A stretch of 64,000 nucleotides of DNA from Candidatus Poseidoniaceae archaeon (lineage in GTDB: Archaea; Thermoplasmatota; Poseidoniia; Poseidoniales; Poseidoniaceae): the NCBI GenBank assembly GCA_949372875.1, contig CASIAW010000004.1, positions 1-64,000 on the forward strand, written 5' to 3'. The position numbers were made by a program, and so were the translations under genes. This document shows, piece after piece, positions 17,472-27,214 of the stretch (position 1 is its first letter; each line of letters begins with the position of its first letter). Below the pieces are notes generated by a model. That model was not told where the DNA came from. It did no database searches and saw only the letters and a list, made by a program, of their open reading frames with translations.

Positions 17472-19043
17472 ATGTGTAAGAGATTAGAGGCCCAATCCCG
17501 CAATGATGAATGCTTTGGCCGACTGCTGTTTATCTCAGTGACGAGTGATGGGCGAACTGAGCGGGACCTCTTCGTAAATGTGATAGGGAACTCCCTCACT
17601 GTTCATACCATGCAGGGCCTTCCGGCAACTCCGTTGACCCCTGCTCCGCCTGGACTGATTTTGACTCATCCATCTTCACCATGGAAAGTTGTACGCTCGA
17701 TGCTTGGCTTCGTTTTCCTCGTCTTGATCATCGTGCAAGTGTCCTCTGTTGCTATTTTTGCTGGAATTCTTGATAGTGATTTTGATGGTGATATCGGTCC
17801 TTCAGACCCTTTGTTAACCCTTTTTGGGTCAGCATGCTTAATTCCGTGCGTTGCCGGATTTGCATTTCTTCGACGACCGAAACTTACCCACATCATACGA
17901 GGAACTGAGTCTGTCTTTGGCTTAACGTTCAACATGATTGAACCGCAAACTGCTGTTCAGACACCTGTGCCAGTGGTGGTTGAACATCACCTTGTACGAG
18001 ATTCGGCACCGCTTGAAATGCCACCTGGAAAGCATTTATGGTGGCTGTTCTTTGGAGGTGTTCTCATTAGCACACTCTTCATGTTACCAATGTTAGTCGT
18101 GGGGATTAACCTCTTTACTGGCTCTCTTTTTGTTTTGATTGCCATCCCTGCCTTTGTCATTGGTTTTGCTACACCAGTGTTCGCATGGTGGTCAACACTC
18201 AACGCCTATTTTGGGTTACCAACAACCCGCCGTCTTGCAGAGTGGATGCTTATTGCAGGCATGGTCTCAACAATACCGGCTATTTTGATCAATTCCTTTC
18301 TCTCACCAATCCTTCTCAATGGAATTGGTATTGAATCAGTTGACCCAATGAGCATTGGCTTTGGAATGATTCTTTTCCTCTCAGCCCCTATTGGAGAAGA
18401 GATATGTAAAGCAGCAGCGATACTGGTCTTAGCGCGCTTTATCGATAGTCCACGAAGAGGGTTCCAAATCGGATTCACAGTAGGTTTAGGATTCGCTTTA
18501 CTCGAAAACTCACTTTACGTAATGACTGCGTTTTTTGAAGGTGAAGCCTCCGCAATTTCATTTGCCTTTACCAGCATATTACGGGGAATCGGTTCAATTC
18601 CTGCACACGGTTTGTGGACCGGTATTTCGGGATATGCAATTGGTTGGTATCTCACGACACGAAGAGTTCCTTTTCAAAACCCGGGCTATACAGTAGCTAC
18701 AGAAAGCATTGAACCTAAAGCCGACCAAGCATGGATGTTAATGGATAATAAAGGCCAAATCATTCAACAATCTGCAACACAATTTTCAGAACCCATTTAC
18801 ATTCCAAGATGGATGTGCTCGTCGAGAGAAGAAGCATTTCCCCTTCCCAAGAATCCACTGTTAGGAGTCGGCTTAGCGATTCTTTTCCACGCCTTTTGGA
18901 ATGGTTCTGCTTGGCTAATCGGCATCTTGTCTGAAGACTCAAACATAGCGTTACAATTTGTGTTGGTGTTCGGTTGGCTCATTTTGTTAATCCTAGCGCT
19001 TTGGCAAATCACTCGAAGAATTTTACCTACAGCCCTGTCTTGA
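17472..19043 (+). CDS. PrsW-family intramembrane protease-like protein
   Basis: Multi-pass membrane protein of the PrsW family, putative metal-dependent intramembrane proteases related to the CPBP/Abi group; bacterial PrsW cleaves an anti-sigma factor. About 523 residues, with roughly eleven hydrophobic segments. The four conserved family sites are visible: 'APIGEEICKAAAILVL' (Glu-Glu, about 307), 'GFALLENSLYVM' (Glu-x-Asn, about 340), 'GSIPAHGLWTGISGY' (His, about 378) and 'LFHAFWNGSAWL' (His, about 475). The first about 80 residues and a central soluble loop (about 405-455) are extra. ATG 17472 is chosen; a later ATG at 17610 ('MQGLPATPLTP') would remove a poorly conserved-looking leader. 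The target in an archaeon is unknown. Confidence 0.8.
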   Translation: MCKRLEAQSRNDECFGRLLFISVTSDGRTERDLFVNVIGNSLTVHTMQGLPATPLTPAPPGLILTHPSSPWKVVRSMLGFVFLVLIIVQVSSVAIFAGILDSDFDGDIGPSDPLLTLFGSACLIPCVAGFAFLRRPKLTHIIRGTESVFGLTFNMIEPQTAVQTPVPVVVEHHLVRDSAPLEMPPGKHLWWLFFGGVLISTLFMLPMLVVGINLFTGSLFVLIAIPAFVIGFATPVFAWWSTLNAYFGLPTTRRLAEWMLIAGMVSTIPAILINSFLSPILLNGIGIESVDPMSIGFGMILFLSAPIGEEICKAAAILVLARFIDSPRRGFQIGFTVGLGFALLENSLYVMTAFFEGEASAISFAFTSILRGIGSIPAHGLWTGISGYAIGWYLTTRRVPFQNPGYTVATESIEPKADQAWMLMDNKGQIIQQSATQFSEPIYIPRWMCSSREEAFPLPKNPLLGVGLAILFHAFWNGSAWLIGILSEDSNIALQFVLVFGWLILLILALWQITRRILPTALS

Positions 19044-19130
19044 GATTACAGAAGGAAACGCTGTGTAGCGGATTTCTTAGGCAAAGCACCTTTCAAGGAG
19101 AAGATTCCCCCGAGGGTTGGAGGAATATCG

Positions 19131-19904
19131 ATGGATGTGCTTTCTGGAGGTCTCAATCAGGGTAACCTGATTGTTACAACAGTACTTTTAATCGGCCTTG
19201 TTGTCACTTCTCGTCAAGCGAAAATGCTTGATAATCCCGGTATTCTTGCTGCAACTGCACTTGGATTTGTTGTCGGAGGATTAGGACACTGGACGTGGCT
19301 TCTCATCCTGCTTGGTTTTCTTTTAGCATCCCACAAAGCCACGAAATGGAGATTTGATGAAAAGAAGTCCCGAGGGATGTCAGAATCTGAAGACGGTCAC
19401 CGAAGTTATGGCAATGTTATCGCAAATGGAGGATTACCTGGACTCGTTGCTGTCTTTGCATTTCTAACCGAAGACTGGTACAACGGGATTTGGATGTTTG
19501 GAGCTGCAGTGGCCGTTGCATCATCAGATACTTTTGCCAGCGAAATCGGATGTCTTGATGACAATGTACGCATGATTACGACGATGAAACCATGTGAACC
19601 CGGCATCAATGGAGGATTCTCTCCCTCAGGCCAAAAAGCGGCGTTTGTGGGCTCAAGTATGATTGCTATACTCACATTTGCAGCATGGTTCGTCACCAAT
19701 ACGGATGGAGACAGTATGCTGGTTGGAATCCAAAAAATGGCTCTAGTAGCGCTTCTCGGCTGGTTAGGATGTCAAGTCGATAGCCTTCTTGGCGCAGTGT
19801 TTGAAAACCGAGGTTTCCTTACCAAAGGTGGCGTAAATGGTATTTCGATCACCTGTGGAATGCTTGCAATGTGGTTCATCTTATCTTCAAACATGTTTGT
19901 TTAA
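19131..19904 (+). CDS. DUF92/TMEM19-family membrane protein
   Basis: Polytopic membrane protein of the DUF92 (TMEM19) family. The plant member VTE6 is a phytyl-phosphate kinase; a role of archaeal members in isoprenoid phosphate metabolism has been suggested from that homology and is not shown by this sequence. The 257 residues contain five to six hydrophobic segments and the family motifs 'GHRSYGNVIANGGLPGL' and 'ASSDTFASEIGCLDDN', followed by 'EPGINGGFSPSGQKAAFVGS'. The ATG at 19131 has an excellent Shine-Dalgarno (GGAGG at 19119-19123). It lies 87 bases after the PrsW-like gene and just before the large membrane protein, so the three may be co-transcribed. Confidence 0.85.
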   Translation: MDVLSGGLNQGNLIVTTVLLIGLVVTSRQAKMLDNPGILAATALGFVVGGLGHWTWLLILLGFLLASHKATKWRFDEKKSRGMSESEDGHRSYGNVIANGGLPGLVAVFAFLTEDWYNGIWMFGAAVAVASSDTFASEIGCLDDNVRMITTMKPCEPGINGGFSPSGQKAAFVGSSMIAILTFAAWFVTNTDGDSMLVGIQKMALVALLGWLGCQVDSLLGAVFENRGFLTKGGVNGISITCGMLAMWFILSSNMFV

Positions 19905-19939
19905 GGATGATAAATCGTTCTCAAAGCGCCACTGCCTTC

Positions 19940-22273
19940 ATGAACCAAAACCATGTGGTGGTGTCAATGCGACAGCGTAGCCTTGCCTTGGTCTTACTCG
20001 CACTCCTCATGGGAGTGACTGCAACGGGGGCAGTTGAGGCGATAGAAGATGAGACCTATGAGCCAGGTTTTGTCGAATGGGATGTGAACCCCATGGAACG
20101 CTTATTCGTTGAAGGTCTCGATATTGAAGAAGCAGTCTTACAACGTGGACGAACTGATAATGCGGTTGGAAGCCACCCCGTGACTAACGGTCAAGGAACG
20201 GTTCAAGTATTCACAATAAGCAGTGAGCCATTGCAAAATCCAATTAATGCTACGGTCAACATGTCGGTATTCATGTCCGCATACATAGATGGACTTGGTG
20301 GACCGCAATATTGCGAACGCCAAACACTGGTGGACAGCAGTTTTACCATGATTTACTCGGTTGACGCAGGTGGTGCACCAGTCTATGATTCGGTTGTTAC
20401 GCAAGTTGTTAATTCTGCAACATCAAATTCTGCAATGAACTTCTCAGGTGATCGTCTCGAAGTATTCCTCTCAATGGGAGTTGGTGATGTGTTCACCTTG
20501 TCTGTTTCTGCCGTCAATAATTGTGGAGGTAGTACCATTCAGGTTCAATGGGGAGCATTTGAGCAAAACAGTGGTGGAATCATCATGGAAGGCCAAATCT
20601 ATGAGCCTAAAGCCAGCGTCTTTGTCGATGCCGAACGACGTGCACACATCGAGTTTGAGCCATTGTTCCCCTGGGGAATTGACGATGTTAAAACCGCAAA
20701 ATGGGAACTTTGGGGCCCGTTAGCATACGATGAGAAATTCATCAAAGATGAAGATTCAATTATGGAAACATCGACTGGAAGATTACGTATCGACCGTTCA
20801 ATCGAAGGTAACAAGACCGTATGGGCATGGTCAGGCATTACTGCACTAACCCCCGGAGATGCGAACTTAGAAGTCTGTATTCAAACAACGTCAGGAGACC
20901 TCAACAGTGATTGTCACGCATTTGGAATCATTCGATTTGAAGTTGAAAAAACAGACAAAGGACTTGCGAGTTCCACCCTCATCTTATCACTGACAACCAT
21001 AGGCTCACTACTTGGATTTTTATTCATGCAGGTGAGAGCTGGTGAATTACCACCTCTTCCGATTCTCATCGCCCTTGTGCTCATGACGCTTCTGTTCATT
21101 CCGACTGCAATCAGTCAACCGAATCTTGGTTCAACAGAACTGATTGATGACCATGCACGAATGTTGGATACAGAGGTGTTTGATGAAAACCTGCAGCCAA
21201 TGATGATTTCAGATATGTTTGATGGAAAGGATGCACTTGTTATCGCCATAGCCTTACCAGGAACACAAAATGTTGCGGAACAAGGTGTTGAATTGAACAA
21301 AACGTTTGACCTACTTGGAGAGGACATTACGGTACTTCACATTCTTGCGGGAATGGATGCTTCTCCAACGGATGTTTCGGCGATTAAGTCGAACTACAAC
21401 TTCTCATGGATGACTTATGTGGATGTTGATGAATCGTTTACACAAAGTTCTCCAAATGGAACATCAGACTCGATAATCGTACTTGATAAAACCATGAGAG
21501 TCGTTTACTCAAACGCACCTGCTGCGTCTTCGGAAGAAATTATCAGCGCTGTTGAAAGCATCAACAATGGTGGCAGTACAAGTGCATGGTCGTATTTCTC
21601 TTTGTTCTTTGGACCAGGATTATTCATGCTCTTCCTTGCTTTACCTCGCGAAGAATATGAGGTGCTCGAAGAGCCGTTACCCTTTGGGATGTATTGGGGA
21701 GCAATCATCGCTGCTAGCGGTGCTGGAATTGTCTTGGTGAACCTCCCCGTTCTACTGGCAACCCTCGCACCTCTACCATCCAATACCCTGTTTTGGGTTG
21801 ATCTAGCCATGGTTCTTTGGATGATTGAAATGTGTGTCGTAACCGCTCGTCGTGGAACACCGTTTGAAGCAGATATGTTGGGGGCTGTTATCCACAAACT
21901 CTTCCCGGAAACATTCCGTAACTGGCGAGGAGTCGAAGACATGCAACGAGATACAATGATTGGAATCTGGCTCGGATGGTTTGGTTGGCTCGCTTTCCCG
22001 GCACTGTTCCCACAAGGCATTGGAGCAACAATGTTGAGTGGTGTCTTTGGAATTTTCTTCTCAGTCTTAGGCTTTGTATTCATCGTCCTGTTGGGTGGTG
22101 CTGTGGTACTTCTTCTACGCTTTATTGCATCTCTTGGTGGTATATTCTCGCGCATGTTTGGTGACATGGGAGAAGAATACTTTGGCCGTTATTCAGGCTG
22201 GTGCATCTTGCCTGTCGCCCTTTGGGCCTCCGTTAACAGCATCATTTCTCTGTTCAAGATTGGGATTCTTTAA
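19940..22273 (+). CDS. Large membrane protein: secreted domain, Cys-less thioredoxin-like domain, C-terminal TM block
   Basis: Unrecognised as a whole. From ATG 19940 (777 residues) a signal-like segment 'LALVLLALLMGVTATGAVEA' leads into a beta-rich extracytoplasmic domain (about 40-345), two hydrophobic helices (about 350-390), then a domain at about 400-545 that reads like a thioredoxin/SCO/AhpC fold: 'ISDMFDGKDALVIAIALPGT', 'LGEDITVLHILAG', 'SWMTYVDVD' and 'DSIIVLDKTMRVVYSN'. The position where redox Cys residues would sit has 'ALPGTQNVAEQG', so it is probably not a redox enzyme. The last 230 residues hold about six membrane segments. A nearer ATG at 19967 ('MRQRSL') gives an even more typical signal peptide. 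It starts 35 bases after the DUF92 gene. Confidence 0.75.
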   Translation: MNQNHVVVSMRQRSLALVLLALLMGVTATGAVEAIEDETYEPGFVEWDVNPMERLFVEGLDIEEAVLQRGRTDNAVGSHPVTNGQGTVQVFTISSEPLQNPINATVNMSVFMSAYIDGLGGPQYCERQTLVDSSFTMIYSVDAGGAPVYDSVVTQVVNSATSNSAMNFSGDRLEVFLSMGVGDVFTLSVSAVNNCGGSTIQVQWGAFEQNSGGIIMEGQIYEPKASVFVDAERRAHIEFEPLFPWGIDDVKTAKWELWGPLAYDEKFIKDEDSIMETSTGRLRIDRSIEGNKTVWAWSGITALTPGDANLEVCIQTTSGDLNSDCHAFGIIRFEVEKTDKGLASSTLILSLTTIGSLLGFLFMQVRAGELPPLPILIALVLMTLLFIPTAISQPNLGSTELIDDHARMLDTEVFDENLQPMMISDMFDGKDALVIAIALPGTQNVAEQGVELNKTFDLLGEDITVLHILAGMDASPTDVSAIKSNYNFSWMTYVDVDESFTQSSPNGTSDSIIVLDKTMRVVYSNAPAASSEEIISAVESINNGGSTSAWSYFSLFFGPGLFMLFLALPREEYEVLEEPLPFGMYWGAIIAASGAGIVLVNLPVLLATLAPLPSNTLFWVDLAMVLWMIEMCVVTARRGTPFEADMLGAVIHKLFPETFRNWRGVEDMQRDTMIGIWLGWFGWLAFPALFPQGIGATMLSGVFGIFFSVLGFVFIVLLGGAVVLLLRFIASLGGIFSRMFGDMGEEYFGRYSGWCILPVALWASVNSIISLFKIGIL

Positions 22274-22311
22274 CCGAATCATTGACAACCGTTGAAGCCC
22301 ATGTAGGGAAT

Positions 22312-23202
22312 ATGCAACAAAGAATGAATTGGAGCAGGACTCGTCGAGATTTATTTTTTAAATGTCCACGGGCCTGGTTTTTGCGTTATGGAAACACTAC
22401 GGAATCGAAAAGTCAAAACGAATTCCTGAACAAGAGGCGCCCTTGGGATTTGATGCTTCGAGCCATGAAAGAGACGCTTGTTGAACGACTCGAAGATCTA
22501 CGGCATGCAAAGCAATGGTCACCTTTGCTTTTGCAACATCAACTGAAATACGCACTTGAAAGGCATCTCCAGAATTCCACAAAAAGCGTAAATAAGCGCT
22601 CTACAGAGGCGTTGTTACGATATGCAAACCATCGATTCACATTGTTATGGCGCTGCCATATAATTCAACAGTTGGTGCAGAGAAAACATCCCTGCTGGTA
22701 TGTATTAGATCGGACTGAATCGGTGACTACCGAAAAATTCGAAATCTATGCATCCCCAGACTTGGCTGTATTGATTCAGAATAAATGGCATTTGTTCCGG
22801 ATTGATATGCAAAGTGTTTCGAAAAAATCAATCGATGAATTAGAAGCAAATGCAATGATCATATGGGCCCAGCATCAAGGGGGCTTTTCCCAATTAGAAT
22901 CCTCATATCGATTGCATACCATCGGATGGAGAAGAGGGTTTTGGCACACTGAAAGTTTTCAACCAACCCGCAAATCCGTCGAACAAAGTCACCAACTCGT
23001 AGATTTAGATTGTGAAGCAATGAGACAAACCCGCACCTATGGCCGCTCAAATCTAGCTTTACTGCCGCTCGCACGTTCCAAAAAAATCTGTGATTCTTGC
23101 TCTTATCAATTGTATTGCCCTGCCAGTGAAGGTTTGCAACGCGCTCGGCAAGAACAAAAGTTACTCGAACTGGCTCACTTTTCAAATCGAAGCAAGGCTT
23201 GA
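22312..23202 (+). CDS. PD-(D/E)XK nuclease-superfamily (Cas4/RecB-like) protein, catalytic Lys apparently lost
   Basis: 296-residue member of the RecB/Cas4-like nuclease superfamily. The N terminus 'TRRDLFFKCPRAWFLRYG' matches the first Cys-containing helix of this group, and the C terminus 'KKICDSCSYQLYCPASEG' supplies the other three cysteines (C-x2-C-x5-C) of a 4Fe-4S cluster. In the middle, 'ASPDLAVLIQNKWHLFRIDM' followed by 'QSVSKKS' aligns with the catalytic 'D...DxK' of the two larger paralogues at 53648-57300, but the lysine position reads Gln ('IDMQS'). It is therefore likely to be structural, DNA-binding or inactive. ATG 22312 is used; TTG 22282 is an alternative. Its end overlaps the convergent tpiA by 21 bases. 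Confidence 0.72.
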   Translation: MQQRMNWSRTRRDLFFKCPRAWFLRYGNTTESKSQNEFLNKRRPWDLMLRAMKETLVERLEDLRHAKQWSPLLLQHQLKYALERHLQNSTKSVNKRSTEALLRYANHRFTLLWRCHIIQQLVQRKHPCWYVLDRTESVTTEKFEIYASPDLAVLIQNKWHLFRIDMQSVSKKSIDELEANAMIIWAQHQGGFSQLESSYRLHTIGWRRGFWHTESFQPTRKSVEQSHQLVDLDCEAMRQTRTYGRSNLALLPLARSKKICDSCSYQLYCPASEGLQRARQEQKLLELAHFSNRSKA

Positions 23203-23856
23203 GGTTAAGTCCGCAAGAACCGCTTCAACATCGCTTGCCTTAGTGACGCCACTGGCTAATAGAACACCTTCTGCACCAAGTTCAACTGCTTTGGCAACAT
23301 CAGCACCGTTTTTGACTCCAGCACCACAAAGAACGCGGACTTTGGGATTAACGGCTTTGACAACAGCCACTGTATCACTGACAATTGAAGGGTCTGCAGT
23401 GGTTACTGAGATATCTCCGCCAATCAATTCAGGAGGCTCAACTGCGATGAAGGTCGGTCCAATTTCTGCAAGATGTTGAGCCTCTTCCACATTTGCTGCG
23501 CACCCACACATAGGGAAGTCATTGGGTAATTGGTCCATCAAATTGGCGACATGCTCCATGGAGACTTTGTGTTCAGCATGGTTGATGATGGTTCCCTGAG
23601 CTCCACGATGAAGTGCAGTATGGGGTTCAAGCCACCCGGTGAAGCCTCCTTGGCCCACGGGGTCGAGGTGTTGAGTCCATACCTCCAAAGAAGGCGCAAC
23701 TCGTCGAACTGCTTCTAAATCAAAAGCCGAGACAACCGCAACCATCCGAGCAGGGCCATCGGCGTGCGCCTCCATAGCAAGAGCAAGATGTTCCGCAGTT
23801 GCTCCGCTTGCGGATGCATACGTTTTGAAATTTACAACGACCAATGGCTTGTTCAT
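23182..23856 (-). CDS. tpiA: Triosephosphate isomerase, archaeal type
   Basis: Interconverts glyceraldehyde-3-phosphate and dihydroxyacetone phosphate in central carbon metabolism. At about 224 residues it is the short archaeal form, which lacks some helices of the bacterial enzyme. Family markers: 'VVNFKTYASASG' at the N terminus (Asn and Lys of the active site), 'VWTQHLDPVGQGGFTGW' (catalytic His), 'FIAVEPPELIGGD' (catalytic Glu) and the phosphate-binding 'VLCGAGVKNGADVAKAV' and 'GAEGVLLASGV'. ATG 23856 ('MNKPLVVVNFKTY') is the start expected for the family; in-frame ATGs upstream at 23880 and 23907 would add unconserved residues. It lies 69 bases downstream of the nucleotidyltransferase on the same strand. 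Confidence 0.95.
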   Translation of the reverse strand: MNKPLVVVNFKTYASASGATAEHLALAMEAHADGPARMVAVVSAFDLEAVRRVAPSLEVWTQHLDPVGQGGFTGWLEPHTALHRGAQGTIINHAEHKVSMEHVANLMDQLPNDFPMCGCAANVEEAQHLAEIGPTFIAVEPPELIGGDISVTTADPSIVSDTVAVVKAVNPKVRVLCGAGVKNGADVAKAVELGAEGVLLASGVTKASDVEAVLADLTSSLASI

Positions 23857-23925
23857 GCCTTTGGCAAGTCCAAAGTGCATTTGAGTTCTTCGCAGGTTAT
23901 TCCGCAAATCAAGTCGTTCTCGAAA

Positions 23926-24915
23926 TCAGGGCCATTGGCCGCCATGCAAACGCGTTCCGTCAGGAACGACGCTACCGTGGTCAACAACCACATCCACGAG
24001 ATGAACATCCGTACCGATGGTGACGTGGTCTCCAATCAAGCATTCCTTAATCACGGAGTTTTCGCCGATTACTGTTCCTTCAAGAAGTGTTGAGCGATGA
24101 ATTTGACTGTTCGCAAACATGACCTCTTTTTCAATCATCGATTCAGTCACCATTTCCGAGGTCTGGTTTTTCGATGAACCGTACCACGTATTTCCGTGAA
24201 TCTGTCCTCTGTTGAATCTCTTTTCCAGGATACATCGATGCACCGCATCGGACCATGCTGCAGGAGTTCCAGCATCGATGAAGTAACCTTCAAATTGCTG
24301 CCCATTCAGCAACTTTTCTTCAGCCAAGCGTGGAAATACATCTCGCTCTATAGAATGTTTTCCTTGAGGCATATAATCAAAAATATCGTCTTCAAAGATG
24401 TAAGAACCGGCATTAATCAGGTTCGAAAACACTTCATCTGGCTTGGGTTTCTCTTTGAATTGGGTAATTCGTGACTCATCATCAAGTCCAACAATTCCGA
24501 AGCGTGTAGGGTCTTCAACTTCCCAGAGAGCGAGACTTCCAATACCACCGTTTTTCTTATGCAGTTCCAAGAGTGGTTCAACTTGAAGAGAAGAGACGAT
24601 ATCACCGTTAAAGCATGCAAATTTTCCACTTATTACGTCTTTACAGTTACCCAATGCACCACCCGTACCTAAAGGCTGAGTCTCATGAACAATTCGAACA
24701 TCAAAATCAACTTCTGCTTGAGCAAAGTATTCTTGAATCATTTCCACTTTGTAACCACCGGCAACAACAACTTCGTCGATGAGATGGTTTGGAACGCCTT
24801 CAACAACGCGTTCAAGCAACGACATATCGAGCATTGGAAGCAAGGGTTTGGGCATTTTGTTGGTCCATGGTCGAAGACGAGAACCAACTCCGCCTGCTAA
24901 AACCACGACTTGCAT
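23926..24915 (-). CDS. Sugar-phosphate nucleotidyltransferase (GMPP/RmlA-like) with left-handed beta-helix
   Basis: Transfers a nucleotide to a sugar-1-phosphate to make NDP-sugars for glycan or glycolipid synthesis. 329 residues. The N-terminal Rossmann-like domain opens with the pyrophosphorylase signature 'LAGGVGSRLRPWTNKMPKPL' and continues with 'VHETQPLGTGGALGNC' and 'FACFNGDIVSS' (metal-binding Asp). 'NAGSYIFEDDIFDYMP' marks the sugar-binding part. The last 70 residues ('IHRSTLLEGTVIGENSVIKE' onward) are hexapeptide repeats of a left-handed beta-helix. Specificity (GDP-mannose, dTDP-glucose or UDP-GlcNAc) cannot be settled by eye. It is divergent from sucC, with about 136 bases between. 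Confidence 0.9.
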   Translation of the reverse strand: MQVVVLAGGVGSRLRPWTNKMPKPLLPMLDMSLLERVVEGVPNHLIDEVVVAGGYKVEMIQEYFAQAEVDFDVRIVHETQPLGTGGALGNCKDVISGKFACFNGDIVSSLQVEPLLELHKKNGGIGSLALWEVEDPTRFGIVGLDDESRITQFKEKPKPDEVFSNLINAGSYIFEDDIFDYMPQGKHSIERDVFPRLAEEKLLNGQQFEGYFIDAGTPAAWSDAVHRCILEKRFNRGQIHGNTWYGSSKNQTSEMVTESMIEKEVMFANSQIHRSTLLEGTVIGENSVIKECLIGDHVTIGTDVHLVDVVVDHGSVVPDGTRLHGGQWP

Positions 24916-25051
24916 GAACAGGGCCTTTCACCGATTACCTATCAAAACACCTCTGCCTCTCCTACCGATACGATGTTATTGGAAAGAATCGGCCAACTGT
25001 CGCATCAAAGTATTCAAAGACGGCCTATCTTTGGAAGTATTGGAGAGCATC

Positions 25052-26260
25052 ATGAATATCCACGAATACCAAGGAAAATCACTCCTTCGAGCTAACAACG
25101 TTGCTGTGCTTGAAGGCGTCCATTGCACCAGTGTAGAACAAGCCCTATCCGCCTATGATTCACTCGGAAGCAAAGTCGTCGCTGTCAAATCACAAATACA
25201 TGCAGGCGGTCGAGGAAAAGGAACACTCTACCATCCTGAAACACGTGAACACGTCATGGATGGCGGAGTAAAAATCGCTTTCTCAAGAGATGAAGTTGAA
25301 TCCTATGCAACCAATATTTTAGGGAACATTCTGGTAACCATTCAAACTGGAGACGAGGGTAAACTCGTCAGCAATCTGTATGTTGAAGCCGGTTGCGATA
25401 TCGCTCACGAATACTATCTTGCCTTACTTGTTGACCGAGATAACAAATCCGTTCTCATCATGGCATCAACCGAAGGTGGAATGGACATTGAAGACGTTGC
25501 TCATAACACTCCTGAACTCATTCACAAAGTTGTTGTCGATTCAAATGCAGGTCTCCTTGGTTTCCAGAAAAGAGATTTGGGAATGGCATTGGGGCTTCAA
25601 GGAATGGCATTGAGATCGTTTGGAAAAATGTTGTCCAACATGTATACAATGTTCATTCAAGAAGACTGCGCAATGGTCGAAATTAATCCACTTGTGCGAA
25701 CCGGTAGCGATGAAATCGTTGCTCTTGACTCCAAAATCTCCTTTGACGAAAACGCAGAATTCCGTCACAAGAACTGGGATGATTTGCGAGACCTTTCCGA
25801 AGAAGAAGACGTCGAGATTCGAGCAAAAGAAACGGGGTTATCATACGTTAAACTCGATGGAAACATTGGTTGTTTAGTCAACGGTGCAGGACTAGCAATG
25901 GCGACTATGGACGTCATCAAACTGTATGGAGGCGAACCTGCGAACTTCTTGGATGTCGGAGGCGGTGCAGACGAAGAGCAGGTGAAGACTGCATTCTCAA
26001 TTATTCTTGAAGACCCGAACGTCAAGGGAATTCTCGTCAATATCTTTGGTGGTATCATGCGTTGCGACATTATTGCACGGGGCGTTATTGCAGCAACTGA
26101 AGCACTCTCATTAGAAGTTCCTCTCGTTGTTCGACTTGCAGGGACCAACGTTGATGAAGGAAAGGCAATCTTGGCTGCATCAACTTTGAACATTCACGCT
26201 GCTGATGATTTAGCAGAGGGTGCTCAAAAGATTGTAGCACTCATTGGAGGTGACGAATAA
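25052..26260 (+). CDS. sucC: Succinyl-CoA ligase (ADP-forming) beta subunit
   Basis: Beta subunit of the TCA-cycle enzyme that couples succinyl-CoA cleavage to nucleoside triphosphate formation. 402 residues, normal length. ATP-grasp N-terminal domain begins '[13 protein letters not shown]' and contains '[14 protein letters not shown]'; the middle has '[20 protein letters not shown]', and the C-terminal CoA-ligase domain has '[18 protein letters not shown]' and '[20 protein letters not shown]'. The ATG at 25052 is preceded by GGAGAG; the reading frame is open further upstream but the family start is clear. The stop overlaps the sucD start by one base (TAATG), so the two are co-translated. Confidence 0.97.
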   Translation: MNIHEYQGKSLLRANNVAVLEGVHCTSVEQALSAYDSLGSKVVAVKSQIHAGGRGKGTLYHPETREHVMDGGVKIAFSRDEVESYATNILGNILVTIQTGDEGKLVSNLYVEAGCDIAHEYYLALLVDRDNKSVLIMASTEGGMDIEDVAHNTPELIHKVVVDSNAGLLGFQKRDLGMALGLQGMALRSFGKMLSNMYTMFIQEDCAMVEINPLVRTGSDEIVALDSKISFDENAEFRHKNWDDLRDLSEEEDVEIRAKETGLSYVKLDGNIGCLVNGAGLAMATMDVIKLYGGEPANFLDVGGGADEEQVKTAFSIILEDPNVKGILVNIFGGIMRCDIIARGVIAATEALSLEVPLVVRLAGTNVDEGKAILAASTLNIHAADDLAEGAQKIVALIGGDE

Positions 26261-27183
26261 TGTCGATTTGGATAGAAGAAGATGCAAAGGTTTTGGTTCA
26301 AGGTATCACTGGAAAACAGGGAATGTTCCACGCAGATAAGATGGTCGAGTATGGCACCAAAATCGTTGGCGGATGCACACCTGGAAAAGGCGGACAGACT
26401 GTTGAACTTCAAGGAAAGCCATTCCCAGTTTGGCACGGCATGATTGAAGCAATTGAAGCAACCGATGCGGATGCAACAGTGATTTATGTCCCTCCTCCAT
26501 TTGCTGCAGAAGCAATCATGGAAGCCGCAGATGCTTTTGATACTGTCAAAGGTGAAGGCGTCATCGTTTGTATCACTGAAGGTATTCCAACCCTTGACAT
26601 GGTCAAGGCTGTGGCCTATGTTGAAAACCGGCCCGGAGTTCGACTCATCGGTCCAAATTGCCCTGGAATAATTACTCCGGGAGCAACGGGTGGGGCAAAG
26701 ATTGGCATTATGCCTGGCCACATTCACGCAAAGGGACGAATTGGTATTGTGAGCAAGTCAGGAACGTTAACGTATGAGGCGGTCGCTCAGACAATGAGTA
26801 TTGATGAAGGTCAATCAACCTGTATTGGAATCGGTGGAGACCCTGTCAACGGAACAGGATTCATTGATTGTCTCGCTGCATTCCAAGCAGACCCGCAAAC
26901 TGAAGCAATCATCATGATTGGTGAAATTGGTGGAAATGCTGAACAAGAAGCCGCTGCTTGGGCTGCTGATAATGTTACAAAACCCATTGTCGGATTTGTT
27001 GCAGGCGCTACTGCACCTCCGGGCAAGAGAATGGGACACGCAGGTGCAATCATCTCGGGTGGAAAAGGAACTGCAGAAGAAAAGTTCGAAGCTTTTAGAG
27101 CCGCAGGAATTGCATGCGCTATGGATCCTTCAGAACTTGGAAAGGTTCTCCTCGAATCTCTCAAAGCTGTTGGCCTACGGTGA
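26260..27183 (+). CDS. sucD: Succinyl-CoA ligase alpha subunit
   Basis: Alpha subunit: binds CoA in the N-terminal Rossmann domain and carries the histidine phosphorylated during the reaction. 307 residues. Seen: '[20 protein letters not shown]' region at the N terminus, '[17 protein letters not shown]', '[13 protein letters not shown]', '[17 protein letters not shown]' and the phospho-histidine loop '[20 protein letters not shown]'. It overlaps sucC by one base and is followed after 31 bases by priS, which may be read from the same transcript although the functions are unrelated. Confidence 0.97.
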   Translation: MSIWIEEDAKVLVQGITGKQGMFHADKMVEYGTKIVGGCTPGKGGQTVELQGKPFPVWHGMIEAIEATDADATVIYVPPPFAAEAIMEAADAFDTVKGEGVIVCITEGIPTLDMVKAVAYVENRPGVRLIGPNCPGIITPGATGGAKIGIMPGHIHAKGRIGIVSKSGTLTYEAVAQTMSIDEGQSTCIGIGGDPVNGTGFIDCLAAFQADPQTEAIIMIGEIGGNAEQEAAAWAADNVTKPIVGFVAGATAPPGKRMGHAGAIISGGKGTAEEKFEAFRAAGIACAMDPSELGKVLLESLKAVGLR

Positions 27184-27214
27184 AGCCCATTAACCGATAT
27201 CCTCTCTGCAGAGC

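Noticed and set aside
21505-22167. 220-codon reverse-strand frame over the large membrane protein
   Set aside because: Low-complexity, basic antisense translation of hydrophobic helices; no start signal.
24779-25051. N-terminal extension of sucC
   Set aside because: The frame is open upstream, but it overlaps the divergent nucleotidyltransferase gene and the family start and SD are at 25052.
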